DNA of 64,000 nucleotides from Salinisphaera sp. G21_0 (GTDB lineage Bacteria; Pseudomonadota; Gammaproteobacteria; Pseudomonadales; Endozoicomonadaceae): NCBI RefSeq assembly GCF_017744115.1, contig NZ_JAGHQW010000016.1, positions 1 to 64,000 of the forward strand, read 5' to 3'. Shown piece by piece: positions 35,138 to 44,828 of this stretch (position 1 is its first letter; each line of letters starts with the position of its first letter). The notes under the pieces were generated by a model. It saw only the letters and a program-made list of their open reading frames with translations, ran no database searches and was not told where the DNA came from. The position numbers and the translations under genes were made by a program.

Positions 35138-35356
35138 ATGGATGGAGCGCCGGAAGATATTGCCCTGGCCGTCGAAATTATTCGCCAATTGGAAAATCTG
35201 AATTACCCTGAAGAAAATATTCTCAAGGCGATGGTTCATATCTGCCAGGATACTCTGAACAAACTGCCCAACGATGAAACCCGGGAGTTTTGGCGGCAGA
35301 GACTGATTGCCGAACTCATGGACACATCAAACGACAAGCCTGCTGAACCCCATTAA
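35138..35356 (+). CDS. YbaM-like DUF2496 small protein
   Basis: A protein of about 72 residues from the ATG at 35138 (GGAGAG upstream). It begins MDGAPEDIALAVEIIRQLEN, similar to the YbaM/DUF2496 family, small cytosolic proteins of unknown function. It follows the ATL gene by four bases and so is probably cotranscribed. The C-terminal half (PNDETREFWRQRLIAELM) extends past the usual family length. Confidence 0.65.
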   Translation: MDGAPEDIALAVEIIRQLENLNYPEENILKAMVHICQDTLNKLPNDETREFWRQRLIAELMDTSNDKPAEPH

Positions 35357-35455
35357 CAGGATGTTGCAAAAGGCTGAAAAGCATTTTGCAACACACTCTG
35401 AATTTTTGCCGCAGGAATAGCTATCCTCTTCAGGATGCAGCCCTCACCAGGTTTT

Positions 35456-35612
35456 AGGAATTGTCCCTGAACAACTTCCTCTTTTTCGCCACGGAGGCAC
35501 GGAGTCACAGAGGAAAAGATTTTTTCTTTTCTCCGTGCCTCCGTGACTCCGTGGCAAGGTTTTTTCTTTACTGGGCAACATCGGATGTAGAAGTTATTTC
35601 AGGACAGTTCCT
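35456..35612. repeat. Second type of palindromic element with REP-like core
   Basis: AGGAATTGTCCCTGAACAAC at the left is mirrored by GTTATTTCAGGACAGTTCCT at the right. The core holds a strong hairpin, GCCACGGAGGCACGGAG against CTCCGTGCCTCCGTG, of a kind scattered in many bacterial genomes. It abuts copy C of the other family with no gap. No coding capacity is evident. Confidence 0.75.
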
Positions 35613-35613
35613 T

Positions 35614-35777
35614 AGGAGGCTGTCCGAGAATAGCGCCCGTAGCGAGGACGGCAGAAAATTGAGGATAAAAATTCGGTTTTGTGAGGTGAATAGCGGGGCT
35701 ATTTGCCGAACAAAAGCGGATTTTTAGACCAATTTGCTGTCGCCGCAGTAGGGCAGTCTATTCTCGGACAGCCTCCT
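35614..35777. repeat. Palindromic MITE-like element, copy C
   Basis: About 164 bp from AGGAGGCTGTCCGAGAATAG to its perfect inverse CTATTCTCGGACAGCCTCCT, in inverted orientation relative to copy A and nearly identical to it over most of its length. The right end touches the stop codon of ampG. Near identity to copy A shows recent movement or gene conversion. Confidence 0.87.
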
Positions 35778-37333
35778 TAGTTACCCGCCTGATGACGTTC
35801 CAGCAACCGTCCTACATACGACACTAGCCATAAAACTGGCAGCCCCAGCAACGCTGAACCAATAAAGAATACCGGATAATCCAGGGAATCCACAAAGGTG
35901 CCTGAATAACCGGCCAGCAGCTTGGGCAGCAACGTCATCAGGGAGCTGAAAATAGCGTACTGCATGGCCGTAAAGGCCCGGTTGGTCAGGCTGGACAAAA
36001 AGGCAATAAACGCGGCGGACGACATGCCACCACTGAGATTATCTGCCGCAATCACCAGGCTTAAATAGAGGCTGGATGGTTCAAGATTGGCCAGAAACGC
36101 AAACAGCACATTCGACAATGCCGCCAGCAATGCACCTACCCAGAGAATTCGCAACACACCGAAGCGAATAGCCAACACTCCGCCCAAAAAGCCACCGGCA
36201 ATGGTCATGATCAGGCCAAAGGTTTTGGTGATGGTGGCGATTTGCTCTTTGGTATAGCCCATATCGTTGTAGAACACATTGGTTATCGTGCCCATAACAA
36301 TATCAGCAATACGGTAGGTCCCTACCAATAGCAGTATATAGATAGCTACTTTGCCATAACGGTCAAAGAAGTCAGCAAAGGGTGCGACGTAAGTCTCCTT
36401 CACCATTGCCCTTGGCGCAAAATGAGCTTTCACCAGCAACCAGGCGGTAACCCCTGATGCAGCTACACTGATTGCAAATCGTCCGGCACCGGCCAGAAAA
36501 GCAGCAATGGGCACAGACAACCCGGTCTCCACCAAAAAGGTTTTCAGAGCACCAAAAGCATCAGCCAGCTGAGTAAAAGAGATGACAAATACGGTTGCCG
36601 CCAGGGCAAAGAGCAACAGAAAACGCAGATAATCAACGGTACTGTGCGACGACTCGGAAGTACGATCAACATCCGGCTCAGCAACCATCAGCGTGGTAAC
36701 AACCCCAATCAGCATAAACACGGCCATACAGCGATAGGCCCAGGCCCAGGCCAAATAGTCGTAGTTGCCTTCGTCCGTCATGGTAAACCAGCTGGCCAGT
36801 GCCAGGGTACCAGCCCCGGCCACCAGCATACCAACTCGATATCCGGCAATGTAAGCAGAGGACATCATGGCCTGCAGGTCATCATCCGCCGCTTCTATTC
36901 GATAGGCATCAATAACGATATCCTGTGTGGCCGAGGAAAAGCCAAGCATTACCGCACCACAGGCTATCCAGAACAGACCATCAGCAGGGTTATGGGCTGC
37001 CATAAACAACAGTGCGGCAATAACCGAGGCCTGGGATAACAATAACCATGACCGGCGACGCCCAAGCAGACCGTGCAAAACCGGCAATGGAATGCGGTCA
37101 ACCAGCGGTGCCCAGACAAACTTGAAGGAATAACCTAACGCTGCCCAGCTGAAAAAAGTGACGGCACTGCGTTCTACCCCAGCCTCACGAAGCCAGAGGG
37201 AAAGGCTACTGAAAATCAACAGAATGGGCAGGCCTGCTGAAAAACCTAGAAAAAGAAGTGCAATCACCCGACGATTAAAAAAGCTTTTACAGGCGTCACC
37301 CCAATTCTTCGAAGAATCTGCTGCCAGCCCCAT
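35777..37333 (-). CDS. ampG: AmpG family muropeptide permease
   Basis: A 518-residue major facilitator with about 14 hydrophobic segments. The N terminus has AmpG features: FLGFSAGLPILLIFSSLSLW, then WAALGYSFKFVWAPLVDR and LLGRRRSWLLLSQ. AmpG imports GlcNAc-anhydroMurNAc peptides for cell-wall recycling and is needed for AmpC induction where present. No ampD or ampR is nearby. The last codon runs into a MITE-like repeat: the stop TAA is immediately followed, in gene sense, by the CTAAGGAGG junction. Confidence 0.94.
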   Translation of the reverse strand: MGLAADSSKNWGDACKSFFNRRVIALLFLGFSAGLPILLIFSSLSLWLREAGVERSAVTFFSWAALGYSFKFVWAPLVDRIPLPVLHGLLGRRRSWLLLSQASVIAALLFMAAHNPADGLFWIACGAVMLGFSSATQDIVIDAYRIEAADDDLQAMMSSAYIAGYRVGMLVAGAGTLALASWFTMTDEGNYDYLAWAWAYRCMAVFMLIGVVTTLMVAEPDVDRTSESSHSTVDYLRFLLLFALAATVFVISFTQLADAFGALKTFLVETGLSVPIAAFLAGAGRFAISVAASGVTAWLLVKAHFAPRAMVKETYVAPFADFFDRYGKVAIYILLLVGTYRIADIVMGTITNVFYNDMGYTKEQIATITKTFGLIMTIAGGFLGGVLAIRFGVLRILWVGALLAALSNVLFAFLANLEPSSLYLSLVIAADNLSGGMSSAAFIAFLSSLTNRAFTAMQYAIFSSLMTLLPKLLAGYSGTFVDSLDYPVFFIGSALLGLPVLWLVSYVGRLLERHQAGN

Positions 37334-37433
37334 GCAATATGCTCCATCGCAAATATGAAATTTTACAGCGCCATGCTTCTTGAAATAAAAATTCTATTTT
37401 AAAAAAGAAGATATCAGCTTAACCGGGAAATAA

Positions 37434-37468
37434 AAAACCGTTTCCACCATCCAATGAAAACGGTTTTC
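37434..37468. terminator. Hairpin between yajQ and ampG
   Basis: AAAACCGTTT and AAAACGGTTTT form a stem around a short loop with A and T runs outside, 30 bases past the yajQ stop. It is a likely terminator for the leftward yajQ transcript. Confidence 0.75.
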
Positions 37469-37500
37469 TGTGCCACATTTTCTGTGTCACAAGCAGTCAA

Positions 37501-37986
37501 TCAATCTCTGAAATTATTGTACTGCAGCGGCATGTCCAAATCGGCTTCCCGCAAAAAGGCAATCACAGTTTGCAAATCGTCCCTTTTCTTGCCGGTCACC
37601 CGAACCTGATCCCCCTGGATGGCGGCCTGAACTTTCAGCTTGGCATCCTTGATCATTTTCACGATCTTTTTGGACACATCCTTATCCAGCCCCTGCCGAA
37701 CCACCACTTCCTGCTTGACCTGTTTGCCAGAACCGTAGTGGTCTTTTACTTCAAGGCATTTAACATCAATACCCCGTTTGACCATCTTGGTTTTCAGCAT
37801 TTCTACCATTTGAACCAGCTGAAAGTCGGCATCGGTGGTCATAACAATCTGTTTTTCACCACTTTTCTCAAAGCTGGCAGCAACACCCCGAAAGTCAAAG
37901 CGGGTAGTCAGTTCACGATTTGCCTGGTCGACAGCGTTGGCCAGCTCATGCATATCCACTTCAGAGACAATGTCAAATGAAGGCAT
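37501..37986 (-). CDS. yajQ: YajQ family protein
   Basis: A 161-residue cytosolic protein matching the YajQ/UPF0234 family, which carries two ferredoxin-like domains; members bind nucleotides, and some bind cyclic di-GMP. The start is the ATG at 37986 after AAGGAGATC, giving [19 protein letters not shown]. The C terminus ends in the typical [19 protein letters not shown]. It is a single-gene unit with a terminator hairpin following. Confidence 0.96.
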   Translation of the reverse strand: MPSFDIVSEVDMHELANAVDQANRELTTRFDFRGVAASFEKSGEKQIVMTTDADFQLVQMVEMLKTKMVKRGIDVKCLEVKDHYGSGKQVKQEVVVRQGLDKDVSKKIVKMIKDAKLKVQAAIQGDQVRVTGKKRDDLQTVIAFLREADLDMPLQYNNFRD

Positions 37987-38128
37987 AGCGAATGATCTCC
38001 TTGAGAAATCGAAAGAAACAATTAACAACTATTGTATCCATGATTGTATTGGAAAGACCATGGAGAAAATCAATACACCAGCGACAAGGTTCAGGTGAAT
38101 ATGCAGGATCAGGGCCCTTTAACGGCGA

Positions 38129-38344
38129 CTACTGATCTTTACCCTTAAGCCTGAAGCCAATTTTTACCGTCACCTGCCAATGGGCAATTTTGCCATCCTC
38201 GATATGGCCACGCTGTTCCACCACTTCAAACCAACCCATATGATCCAGGGTCATGCCAGCGGCGGCGATGGCATTTTGAATAGCATCATCACTACTGACC
38301 GTTGAACTGCCTACCAGTTCAGTCATTTTATAGGTATGACTCAT
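38129..38344 (-). CDS. Dodecin (flavin-binding)
   Basis: A 71-residue protein that matches dodecin: [20 protein letters not shown], the flavin-contacting aromatic ([10 protein letters not shown]) and [10 protein letters not shown]. Dodecins assemble as hollow dodecamers and store or buffer flavins in the cytosol. GGGAG precedes the ATG by seven bases. No flavin biosynthesis genes are adjacent. Confidence 0.93.
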   Translation of the reverse strand: MSHTYKMTELVGSSTVSSDDAIQNAIAAAGMTLDHMGWFEVVEQRGHIEDGKIAHWQVTVKIGFRLKGKDQ

Positions 38345-38455
38345 TGTCTATCTCCCACTCTTGTTTAGAAAAGCTGTAAAACACCAGCTGTTTGAGTATA
38401 GGCAGCAAATGGTAGACTCGGCGTATCTTCATCCTCTGATAGATTTTAGACATTC

Positions 38456-39406
38456 ATGCACAATGATCCCTGGTATATTTTGGGCGCAGGCAGCATCGGT
38501 TGCCTTTGGGCCGCCAGCCTTTGCCATAAGGGGGAAAGCCCCCGCCTGATCCTGAGAGAAAGCAGCTATCAGCAATTTGACCAGAAACGCATTCCACTCA
38601 AGTTGTTAACGCCAGAGCAGACCTCCCGGTTTGCTGTGGATATTGTCTCGCCTGAAACGATCCACAGCCCAATCAACCGGCTGATTGTCTGTACCAAGGC
38701 ACAGGATTCATTGTCCGCACTGAACAGCGTAAAGCCACATCTGGCGGATAACTGCCAAATACTGTTGCTGCAAAATGGCATGGGGAGCCAGCAGGCCATC
38801 AGGGACGCTTTACCAACACAAGCGATTTGGGCAGGTTCCAGTACCGATGGTGCTTATCTGTCAGCCCCCTTTGAGGTACGTCAAGCTGGCCAGGGTCAGA
38901 CCTGGATTGGCCCCCTCAGCAGTCATCAACAATCCGAACAAGGCTTTTATGACCTTTGCAACAATTTCAGATTAAAGGTCAGCCAGTGCGATCCCATTGA
39001 GCAGAAGTTATGGGAAAAGCTGGCCATTAACAGTTGTATCAATGGCCTCACGGCATTGTTCGACTGCCGTAATGGCGAGCTGCTGGATAATGGCGAAAAG
39101 CAGGTCTGGCTGGATCAATTAATTACCGAGACCAGCGAGGTTCTGGCTGCGCTGGGGATGCCTGCCAACGCACTCAAAGAGAGCGTTTACGGTGTCTGCC
39201 AGATCACCGCCAGCAACCTATCATCAACCTGTCAGGACGCACGAAAGGGAAGAGCCACGGAACTCTCCTTTATTAACGGTTTTCTGATCCAACAGGCCAA
39301 TTCCCTGGGAGTCACCGTCAACAGCCATCACCAACTGATGGACCAGTTAAATGCTACAGGCGTCAAAACAGGGCAGCCTGCAACGGCTTCTTCTTTGTGT
39401 ATATAA
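38456..39406 (+). CDS. panE: 2-dehydropantoate 2-reductase PanE
   Basis: It reduces ketopantoate to pantoate with NADPH in pantothenate biosynthesis. The N-terminal nucleotide-binding motif is [13 protein letters not shown], and the C-terminal half contains the conserved [15 protein letters not shown] and [19 protein letters not shown]. The 316 residues fit the family. Low-level panE paralogs exist, so a related ketoacid reductase cannot be excluded. It is followed by nadC with 37 bases between. Confidence 0.9.
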   Translation: MHNDPWYILGAGSIGCLWAASLCHKGESPRLILRESSYQQFDQKRIPLKLLTPEQTSRFAVDIVSPETIHSPINRLIVCTKAQDSLSALNSVKPHLADNCQILLLQNGMGSQQAIRDALPTQAIWAGSSTDGAYLSAPFEVRQAGQGQTWIGPLSSHQQSEQGFYDLCNNFRLKVSQCDPIEQKLWEKLAINSCINGLTALFDCRNGELLDNGEKQVWLDQLITETSEVLAALGMPANALKESVYGVCQITASNLSSTCQDARKGRATELSFINGFLIQQANSLGVTVNSHHQLMDQLNATGVKTGQPATASSLCI

Positions 39407-39443
39407 TCCTCGCCAAAGAACACCTGCAACCTCCGGAATGACC

Positions 39444-40340
39444 ATGAAAGAATCCTATACACTGCCTGAAAACCTGAGCCCGGTTCTGCGAGACCAGCTT
39501 CAAGGTGCCGTAGAAACCAATGTTCGCAAGGCATTGGCTGAAGATATAGGCTCCGGAGACATTACGGCATCCCTGATTCCAAGAACCCAACAATCTGTCG
39601 CCAGAATTATCTGTCGAGACCATGCCATCATCTGTGGACGCCCCTGGTTTGACGAGGTCTTTCGTCAGATTGATCCCAATGTCCAACTGGAGTGGCATAT
39701 TGAAGAAGGTGAACGAGTTGAGCCGAACCAGGTGCTGGTAGTTCTGAAAGGTGCTGCTCGCAGCCTTCTGACCGGCGAAAGGGCCGCCATGAATTTCCTG
39801 CAGACCCTCTCCGGCACCGCAACCCGCTGCCAGCGCTATGCTAGTCTGGTCAGTAGTACCAGCGTCAAATTGCTGGATACCCGCAAGACCCTGCCGGGCC
39901 TGCGGGTTGCCCAGAAATACGCCGTCGCTGCCGGAGGCTGCCACAACCACCGAATCGGACTCTTTGATGCCTTTTTAATTAAGGAAAATCATATTGCCGC
40001 CTGTGGTGGCATTGCCCAGGCGGTCGGCAAAGCTCACGAAATCGCCCCTGGCAAACCGGTAGAGATCGAAGTGGAAAGCATGGAAGAGTTCAATATTGCC
40101 AGAGAGGCTGGAGCCGATATCATCATGCTCGATAACTTCCCGCTGACCCAGTTAGCCGAAACCGTCCGGCTGAACCGGAAACTTCCCGGCAAAGCCCCGA
40201 AACTGGAAGCGTCCGGTGGTATTAATGATCAGACGCTGGTACCCATTGCCGAAACCGGAGTCGACTTTATCTCTATTGGCACACTAACCAAAGACTGCCA
40301 GTCTGTGGATCTGTCCATGCGGATCGTTGAGCAGCTTTAA
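39444..40340 (+). CDS. nadC: Nicotinate-nucleotide pyrophosphorylase (quinolinate phosphoribosyltransferase) NadC
   Basis: It converts quinolinate and PRPP to nicotinate mononucleotide, CO2 and PPi in de novo NAD synthesis. Motifs include [17 protein letters not shown], the active-site [19 protein letters not shown] and [20 protein letters not shown], and [11 protein letters not shown]. Of two ATGs, 39438 and 39444, the second has GGA at better spacing; the first cannot be ruled out. It lies 17 bases upstream of galE, so panE-nadC-galE may be one transcript. Confidence 0.97.
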   Translation: MKESYTLPENLSPVLRDQLQGAVETNVRKALAEDIGSGDITASLIPRTQQSVARIICRDHAIICGRPWFDEVFRQIDPNVQLEWHIEEGERVEPNQVLVVLKGAARSLLTGERAAMNFLQTLSGTATRCQRYASLVSSTSVKLLDTRKTLPGLRVAQKYAVAAGGCHNHRIGLFDAFLIKENHIAACGGIAQAVGKAHEIAPGKPVEIEVESMEEFNIAREAGADIIMLDNFPLTQLAETVRLNRKLPGKAPKLEASGGINDQTLVPIAETGVDFISIGTLTKDCQSVDLSMRIVEQL

Positions 40341-40357
40341 ACCACACGGAGGCAGCC

Positions 40358-41392
40358 TTGAGCAACAACACAATGAACAAAAAAATTCTGGTAACCGGGG
40401 GCGCTGGCTATATTGGCAGCCACACTTGCGTCGAACTCCTTAACGATGGTTATGAAATCATTGTTCTGGACAATCTCAGTAACAGCAGTGAGGAATCCCT
40501 GAAGCGGGTTCAGGAGATCACCGGCAAGACACTGGAGTTTGTGAAGGGAGATATTCGCGACCATAAACTGCTGAACTCGCTGTTCAGCAACCATGAGATA
40601 TCCTCTGTTATCCATTTCGCCGGTCTGAAAGCCGTTGGTGAATCCGTCTCCATGCCCCTGGCTTACTACGATAACAATGTGCACGGAACACTGGTGTTGC
40701 TGGAAGCCATGAAACAGGCCAATGTGAAAACCCTGGCGTTCAGCTCTTCTGCCACGGTGTATGGTGACCCTGCCAGCCTCCCCATCAGCGAGGACTTCCC
40801 GACCTCGGCCACCAATCCTTATGGTCGTTCGAAGTTGATGATAGAGGAAATCCTTCAGGACCTTTATGTATCGGACAATAGCTGGCGAATCGCCTTGCTA
40901 CGCTACTTCAACCCGGTTGGTGCACATCCTTCCGGTAGAATTGGTGAAGACCCGAATGATATTCCCAACAACCTGATGCCTTATATCGCTCAGGTTGCCA
41001 TTGGTAAGCTGGACAAGCTCAGTGTCTTCGGTAACGACTACCCAACCCATGACGGAACCGGAGTCAGGGACTATATCCATGTAGTTGACCTTTCTATTGG
41101 CCATGTGCGTGCTATCGAAAAGTTGCAAAAAACCGAGGGCATCCATGCCTGGAACCTGGGGGTTGGTACAGGCTACAGCGTGCTGGAAATGGTCGCCGCT
41201 TTTGAACAGGCATCACAAAAGCCAGTACCTTACCAGATCGCCCCAAGACGCTCCGGTGATATTGCCGCCTGTTATGCCAATCCGGACAAAGCCCTCAGTG
41301 AACTGGGCTGGAAAGCGGAAAAAGGGCTGGAAGATATGGTGTCTGATAGCTGGCGTTGGCAGTCGGCTAATCCAAACGGTTATCACAGTTAA
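40358..41392 (+). CDS. galE: UDP-glucose 4-epimerase GalE
   Basis: It interconverts UDP-glucose and UDP-galactose with bound NAD, feeding surface polysaccharide or galactose metabolism. The N-terminal NAD motif is [19 protein letters not shown], and the catalytic YxxxK is YGRSK in [14 protein letters not shown] choose the TTG start at 40358, since GGAGG lies five bases before it; an ATG at 40373 has no ribosome site. The 344 residues fit the family. Confidence 0.96.
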   Translation: MSNNTMNKKILVTGGAGYIGSHTCVELLNDGYEIIVLDNLSNSSEESLKRVQEITGKTLEFVKGDIRDHKLLNSLFSNHEISSVIHFAGLKAVGESVSMPLAYYDNNVHGTLVLLEAMKQANVKTLAFSSSATVYGDPASLPISEDFPTSATNPYGRSKLMIEEILQDLYVSDNSWRIALLRYFNPVGAHPSGRIGEDPNDIPNNLMPYIAQVAIGKLDKLSVFGNDYPTHDGTGVRDYIHVVDLSIGHVRAIEKLQKTEGIHAWNLGVGTGYSVLEMVAAFEQASQKPVPYQIAPRRSGDIAACYANPDKALSELGWKAEKGLEDMVSDSWRWQSANPNGYHS

Positions 41393-41460
41393 CCAACTTT
41401 GGGGCGACTGAAAAGCTAAAAGGAAGGGTACCACCGGCCTTTTCATGCTTTAATCGAAGC

Positions 41461-43170
41461 ATGAAAAAAATAATACCTCTCCTGTGGATAACCTTTCTTC
41501 TACCAGCGTGGGCAGAGAACTGCCCTCAGTGGGATCAAGGAGAAGCCACTGAGCAGATCAGCAGGCTTTCGGATGAAGTGGCTTACCATGATGAACTGTA
41601 CTTCAACCAGAACGCCCCAATCATCAGCGATAGTGAATACGACGACTTGCTTGCCAGGCTGAAATACTGGCAAGCGTGCTTCCCTTCCATAGCATCAGAG
41701 AAACCCCTTTCCCAAACACCTGACAGTAAGTACACGATTCACCATCAGGCTCCAATGGGCAGTTTGAAAAAAGCTCAGTCTGCAGAAGAAGTAAAAATTT
41801 TTTTACAGCGAATAGCTGACAGTGGTTTTTTAGTACAGCCGAAGATTGATGGCGTTGCGGTGGAGCTGGTCTATAAAAACGGACTGTTAATCCAGGCTTC
41901 CACCCGGGGGAATGGCGAGGTTGGAGTCGATATCCTCCATCATATCCGGCAAATGCCACTGATCCCTGAAACACTGAGTAATGATGCAATAAACCAACTC
42001 ATTCTTCATGGAGAGCTATTTGCGCGGCTTGATATTATTTCTCCATCAATGCTTGAGCAGTATGCCAGTGCCCGGCATCTGGTTGCTGGTCAGCTCAATC
42101 GGTCTGATCCAGAAACGGAAGCCGTAAAAGCCTTTGATTTTTTCCCATGGCGCTGGGTTAACAGCCCGTTTAATAGCGGTTTACAGTCAATAAAAGCTTT
42201 AGCAGCCATGGGCTTTCCTCTGACCCTGGAGCATACCCACAGAACGACATCCTACCCTGAAATCAAACAGCGCCTTGAGCACTACGCGTCTATCAAAAAA
42301 CCCATATTTTTGATGGATGGAATTGTGATTAAGGTCGACAGCAAAACACTCAAAAAGCAGCTGGGCTGGGCAGGTAATACACCAGCCTGGGCCATGGCAT
42401 GGAAGTTTCCACCAGCAACCACCACATCAAAAGTGGAGGCGATTGAATTTACCATTGGGCGAACCGGCAATATCACACCCGTGGTTCATATTGAACCTGT
42501 GACGCTTAAAAACAGAACTATCTCAACCCTTTCACTGGGGAGTATTCAGAACCTGGAGAAGAAAGAGCTTGCCGTTGGGGATCGAATCAGCATCAAACTC
42601 AAAGGGAATGCCATACCGGTCTTTGGTAAGGTGCTGTTTCGCCCTGCCAACAGAGTAAGCCCGGAACGCCCGGATACAAGCCGCTATACCCCCTTTACCT
42701 GCCTCACTATTGCACCAGGTTGTGAACAACAATTTGCCGCCCGTCTGATATGGCTAACCGGTAAGCAGGGGCTCGATATTGCAGCGATCAGCAAGCCAGC
42801 TATTCATCAATGGGTTCAAACGGGAACAATCCAGACACTGGTCGATATTCTGCAGCTGACACCCCATTCACTGCAATCGGCAGGTATTCATCCGCATGAA
42901 ATTCAACAATACTTCGAATCCATTCGACGACCAAAACCCCTGGAGCAGCAGATCCGTGCGCTCAGTATTCCGGGTATCGGGAAAAGCAATGCTCGTGAGC
43001 TGGCTGGGTGTATAACGGATTTACAAGGATTGCTATCCAGGCAGCTGTCGGTTTGGTGCCCCATGATTGGCAGTAAACGGATGGAAGATTTACAGGGTTA
43101 TGTGAACAGAAAGGAAGTCAGAAACTTAATTGAGTTCCTGGATGAGCGTAGTATTGGGGAAACCAGGTGA
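41461..43170 (+). CDS. ligB: NAD-dependent DNA ligase LigB with signal peptide
   Basis: A 569-residue NAD-dependent ligase of the short LigB type. The active-site lysine is K128 in QPKIDGVAVEL, followed by STRGNGEVG, FPPATTTSKVEAIEF and C-terminal helix-hairpin-helix sequence (IRALSIPGIGKSNARELAG). It lacks the BRCT domain and zinc finger of LigA. The N terminus (MKKIIPLLWITFLLPAWAEN) reads as a signal peptide, as noted for LigB elsewhere, so some product may be exported. It follows galE by 68 bases. The main replicative LigA is presumably elsewhere. Confidence 0.93.
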   Translation: MKKIIPLLWITFLLPAWAENCPQWDQGEATEQISRLSDEVAYHDELYFNQNAPIISDSEYDDLLARLKYWQACFPSIASEKPLSQTPDSKYTIHHQAPMGSLKKAQSAEEVKIFLQRIADSGFLVQPKIDGVAVELVYKNGLLIQASTRGNGEVGVDILHHIRQMPLIPETLSNDAINQLILHGELFARLDIISPSMLEQYASARHLVAGQLNRSDPETEAVKAFDFFPWRWVNSPFNSGLQSIKALAAMGFPLTLEHTHRTTSYPEIKQRLEHYASIKKPIFLMDGIVIKVDSKTLKKQLGWAGNTPAWAMAWKFPPATTTSKVEAIEFTIGRTGNITPVVHIEPVTLKNRTISTLSLGSIQNLEKKELAVGDRISIKLKGNAIPVFGKVLFRPANRVSPERPDTSRYTPFTCLTIAPGCEQQFAARLIWLTGKQGLDIAAISKPAIHQWVQTGTIQTLVDILQLTPHSLQSAGIHPHEIQQYFESIRRPKPLEQQIRALSIPGIGKSNARELAGCITDLQGLLSRQLSVWCPMIGSKRMEDLQGYVNRKEVRNLIEFLDERSIGETR

Positions 43171-43311
43171 AATCACAGTTAGTCATGCTTTCAGGTCCTG
43201 AGGGTCCCGGAAATACATACCGGACCAGCCGAATGTTGAGCTGTCGGTTTTTCAGGAGTTATGGTGGATTGCGTTCAGGTTATTTGGGGACGGGGGACTG
43301 TTGTTGTCAGG

Positions 43312-43336
43312 CGTTCCCACGCAGAGCGTGGGAACG
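43312..43336. repeat. Perfect 25-bp palindrome (REP-like)
   Basis: CGTTCCCACGC and GCGTGGGAACG are exact inverse arms around AGA. This type of small palindrome recurs in many bacterial genomes. It lies between ligB and pilA, which are convergent, and could act as a terminator or mRNA stabiliser. Confidence 0.75.
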
Positions 43337-43345
43337 AAGCAAGCG

Positions 43346-43837
43346 TTAGTTTGGAAAAGCACCACCGGTATCGCCATTATATTGCTTGTACTTCACGACG
43401 GCATCTGTAGCACAAAGATTGTTTGCCGTATCATCTCCGCCATTATTGCAAGACATTACCCAGCTACCACCGGTAGCATCAGATCGGAAAATCAGAGTTT
43501 GAGTACCAAATGAACTCGCTGGCGTCACTATCAACTCTGCATAAGTATTGTCTTGATAAGCACCAACGGACACTCTGGTACCATCCGTCGTGGGTACACC
43601 ACTGCCGGCGGCACCAGGTACACAGGCTTGAATGGTAGCTGTCTGTGCGCAAATCGCTATAGCTGTCTGAAATGCTTTCACTTCACTCAGTGCCGCCTGA
43701 GCAGTTGAGTTCCTGGTATACGCTTGATACTGTGGAATCGCCACCGATGCCAAAATACCAATGATCGCCACAACGATCATCAATTCTATCAGAGTAAAAC
43801 CCGACGTCTTACGGATTTCCGACATCCTTGTCTTCAT
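43346..43837 (-). CDS. pilA: Type IV pilin (PilA-like)
   Basis: A major or minor pilin of about 163 residues. The ATG at 43837 (GAGG upstream) yields a short leader MKTRMSEIRKTSG, cleaved before FTLIEL by prepilin peptidase; mature Glu5 is present and a hydrophobic helix IVVAIIGILASVAIP follows. Cysteines near the C terminus (SCNNGGDDTANNLC) probably form the D-loop disulfide. Such pilins serve attachment, twitching or DNA uptake. No pil assembly genes are nearby. A longer reading from 43960 is not supported. Confidence 0.94.
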   Translation of the reverse strand: MKTRMSEIRKTSGFTLIELMIVVAIIGILASVAIPQYQAYTRNSTAQAALSEVKAFQTAIAICAQTATIQACVPGAAGSGVPTTDGTRVSVGAYQDNTYAELIVTPASSFGTQTLIFRSDATGGSWVMSCNNGGDDTANNLCATDAVVKYKQYNGDTGGAFPN

Positions 43838-44217
43838 AATTTTTTCCTCGACCAATGAGTTTTTGACAGCGCGCTGAAGTCCATTGCTCAATCTTTCGGC
43901 ACCGTCCTGCAGCTCTTTAAACAGGATAGTTAAGTTCAGTAATGGTGCAGTGCTACCCACTCACAAACCCGGTGACAGCAAAACCCAGCAGGTCATTTTG
44001 CTGACAGGGAAAATTCACCACAAATACGACATATCCCTTTGATTAGAATAATAAAACCACTAAACCCGGCTTTTTATAGAGTGAAACTACTATGCCGCTT
44101 ATCGTGCAATACTCCCGGCCACGCTTCTTTTGACAGATCAGCTACTTTTTTTTGCCATTCGTCCGATAGCCAAAGTAATGACGCTGTTTATTCAAGAACG
44201 GTTCAAAACAGGCAGGC
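43838..44217. other. pilA upstream region
   Basis: About 380 bases between the divergent pilA and small membrane protein genes. It must carry the pilA promoter. I looked for a sigma-54 TGGC-N9-TTGC pattern and did not find a good match. Nothing else seen. Confidence 0.4.
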
Positions 44218-44682
44218 ATGGCTATGCAAAATAAAACCCTGGTAAATAACCAGTTAGGCTCATGGCTGGCACGGATTGGTATTGCATCCATCATTGCTCT
44301 GTCAGCCTTTATCACTGGCTTTATTAGCCTGCAGTTCTTTTATCAGCAGAAAGTTGACAGCTATTTCTCGAATCTGGCTATCAACAATCTCTCAACCGAT
44401 AAGTCTGCGCTGATTATCCAAACCAAAGATCACTGGATTACCACTACCGGTCAGCACCGGGAAACCTACAAGCCGCTGTTAGCGAAAGAGCTGGGCAATT
44501 ATAAAAGTCATCAATACGTTGGCTGGTTTTCCAGTTTTAGCGACTGGCTGGGCAGCAATGACGGGCTACCATTTACGCTGCTTTATGAAGTTGAGTATGA
44601 GCATGGCGTAAGCGAAGAAACCTTTCTCTTCAAGGGGCTGTTGTCAACAAAGCTTGTTGCGAGACAGGTAAGGATTAATTAA
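44218..44682 (+). CDS. Small membrane-anchored protein of unknown function
   Basis: A 154-residue protein with one hydrophobic segment at about residues 20-42 (IGIASIIALSAFITGFISLQFF) and a mainly polar C-terminal part predicted outside the membrane (YFSNLAINNLSTDKSALIIQ). I do not recognise it. ATG at 44218 or 44224 could start. It stands between pilA and the hut locus with no clear link to either. Confidence 0.6.
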   Translation: MAMQNKTLVNNQLGSWLARIGIASIIALSAFITGFISLQFFYQQKVDSYFSNLAINNLSTDKSALIIQTKDHWITTTGQHRETYKPLLAKELGNYKSHQYVGWFSSFSDWLGSNDGLPFTLLYEVEYEHGVSEETFLFKGLLSTKLVARQVRIN

Positions 44683-44828
44683 CTATTCATGTGTTTTGAC
44701 ACGTTCCAGAACAAAAACTCCAAAATAGACAGGGATAGCGCAAATTGGTCTCGCGCTCAGGTCGATCCCCGAAGGGAGCCGACTCGTGAATGGGTTAACC
44801 ATATGTTGGATTTAGCCACCTGCACAAA

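Noticed and set aside
35461-35727. 88-codon open frame over the two palindromic elements
   Set aside because: It is made entirely of non-coding repeat sequence.
43838-44000. Sigma-54 promoter for pilA
   Set aside because: No sequence with both GG and GC elements at proper spacing was seen.
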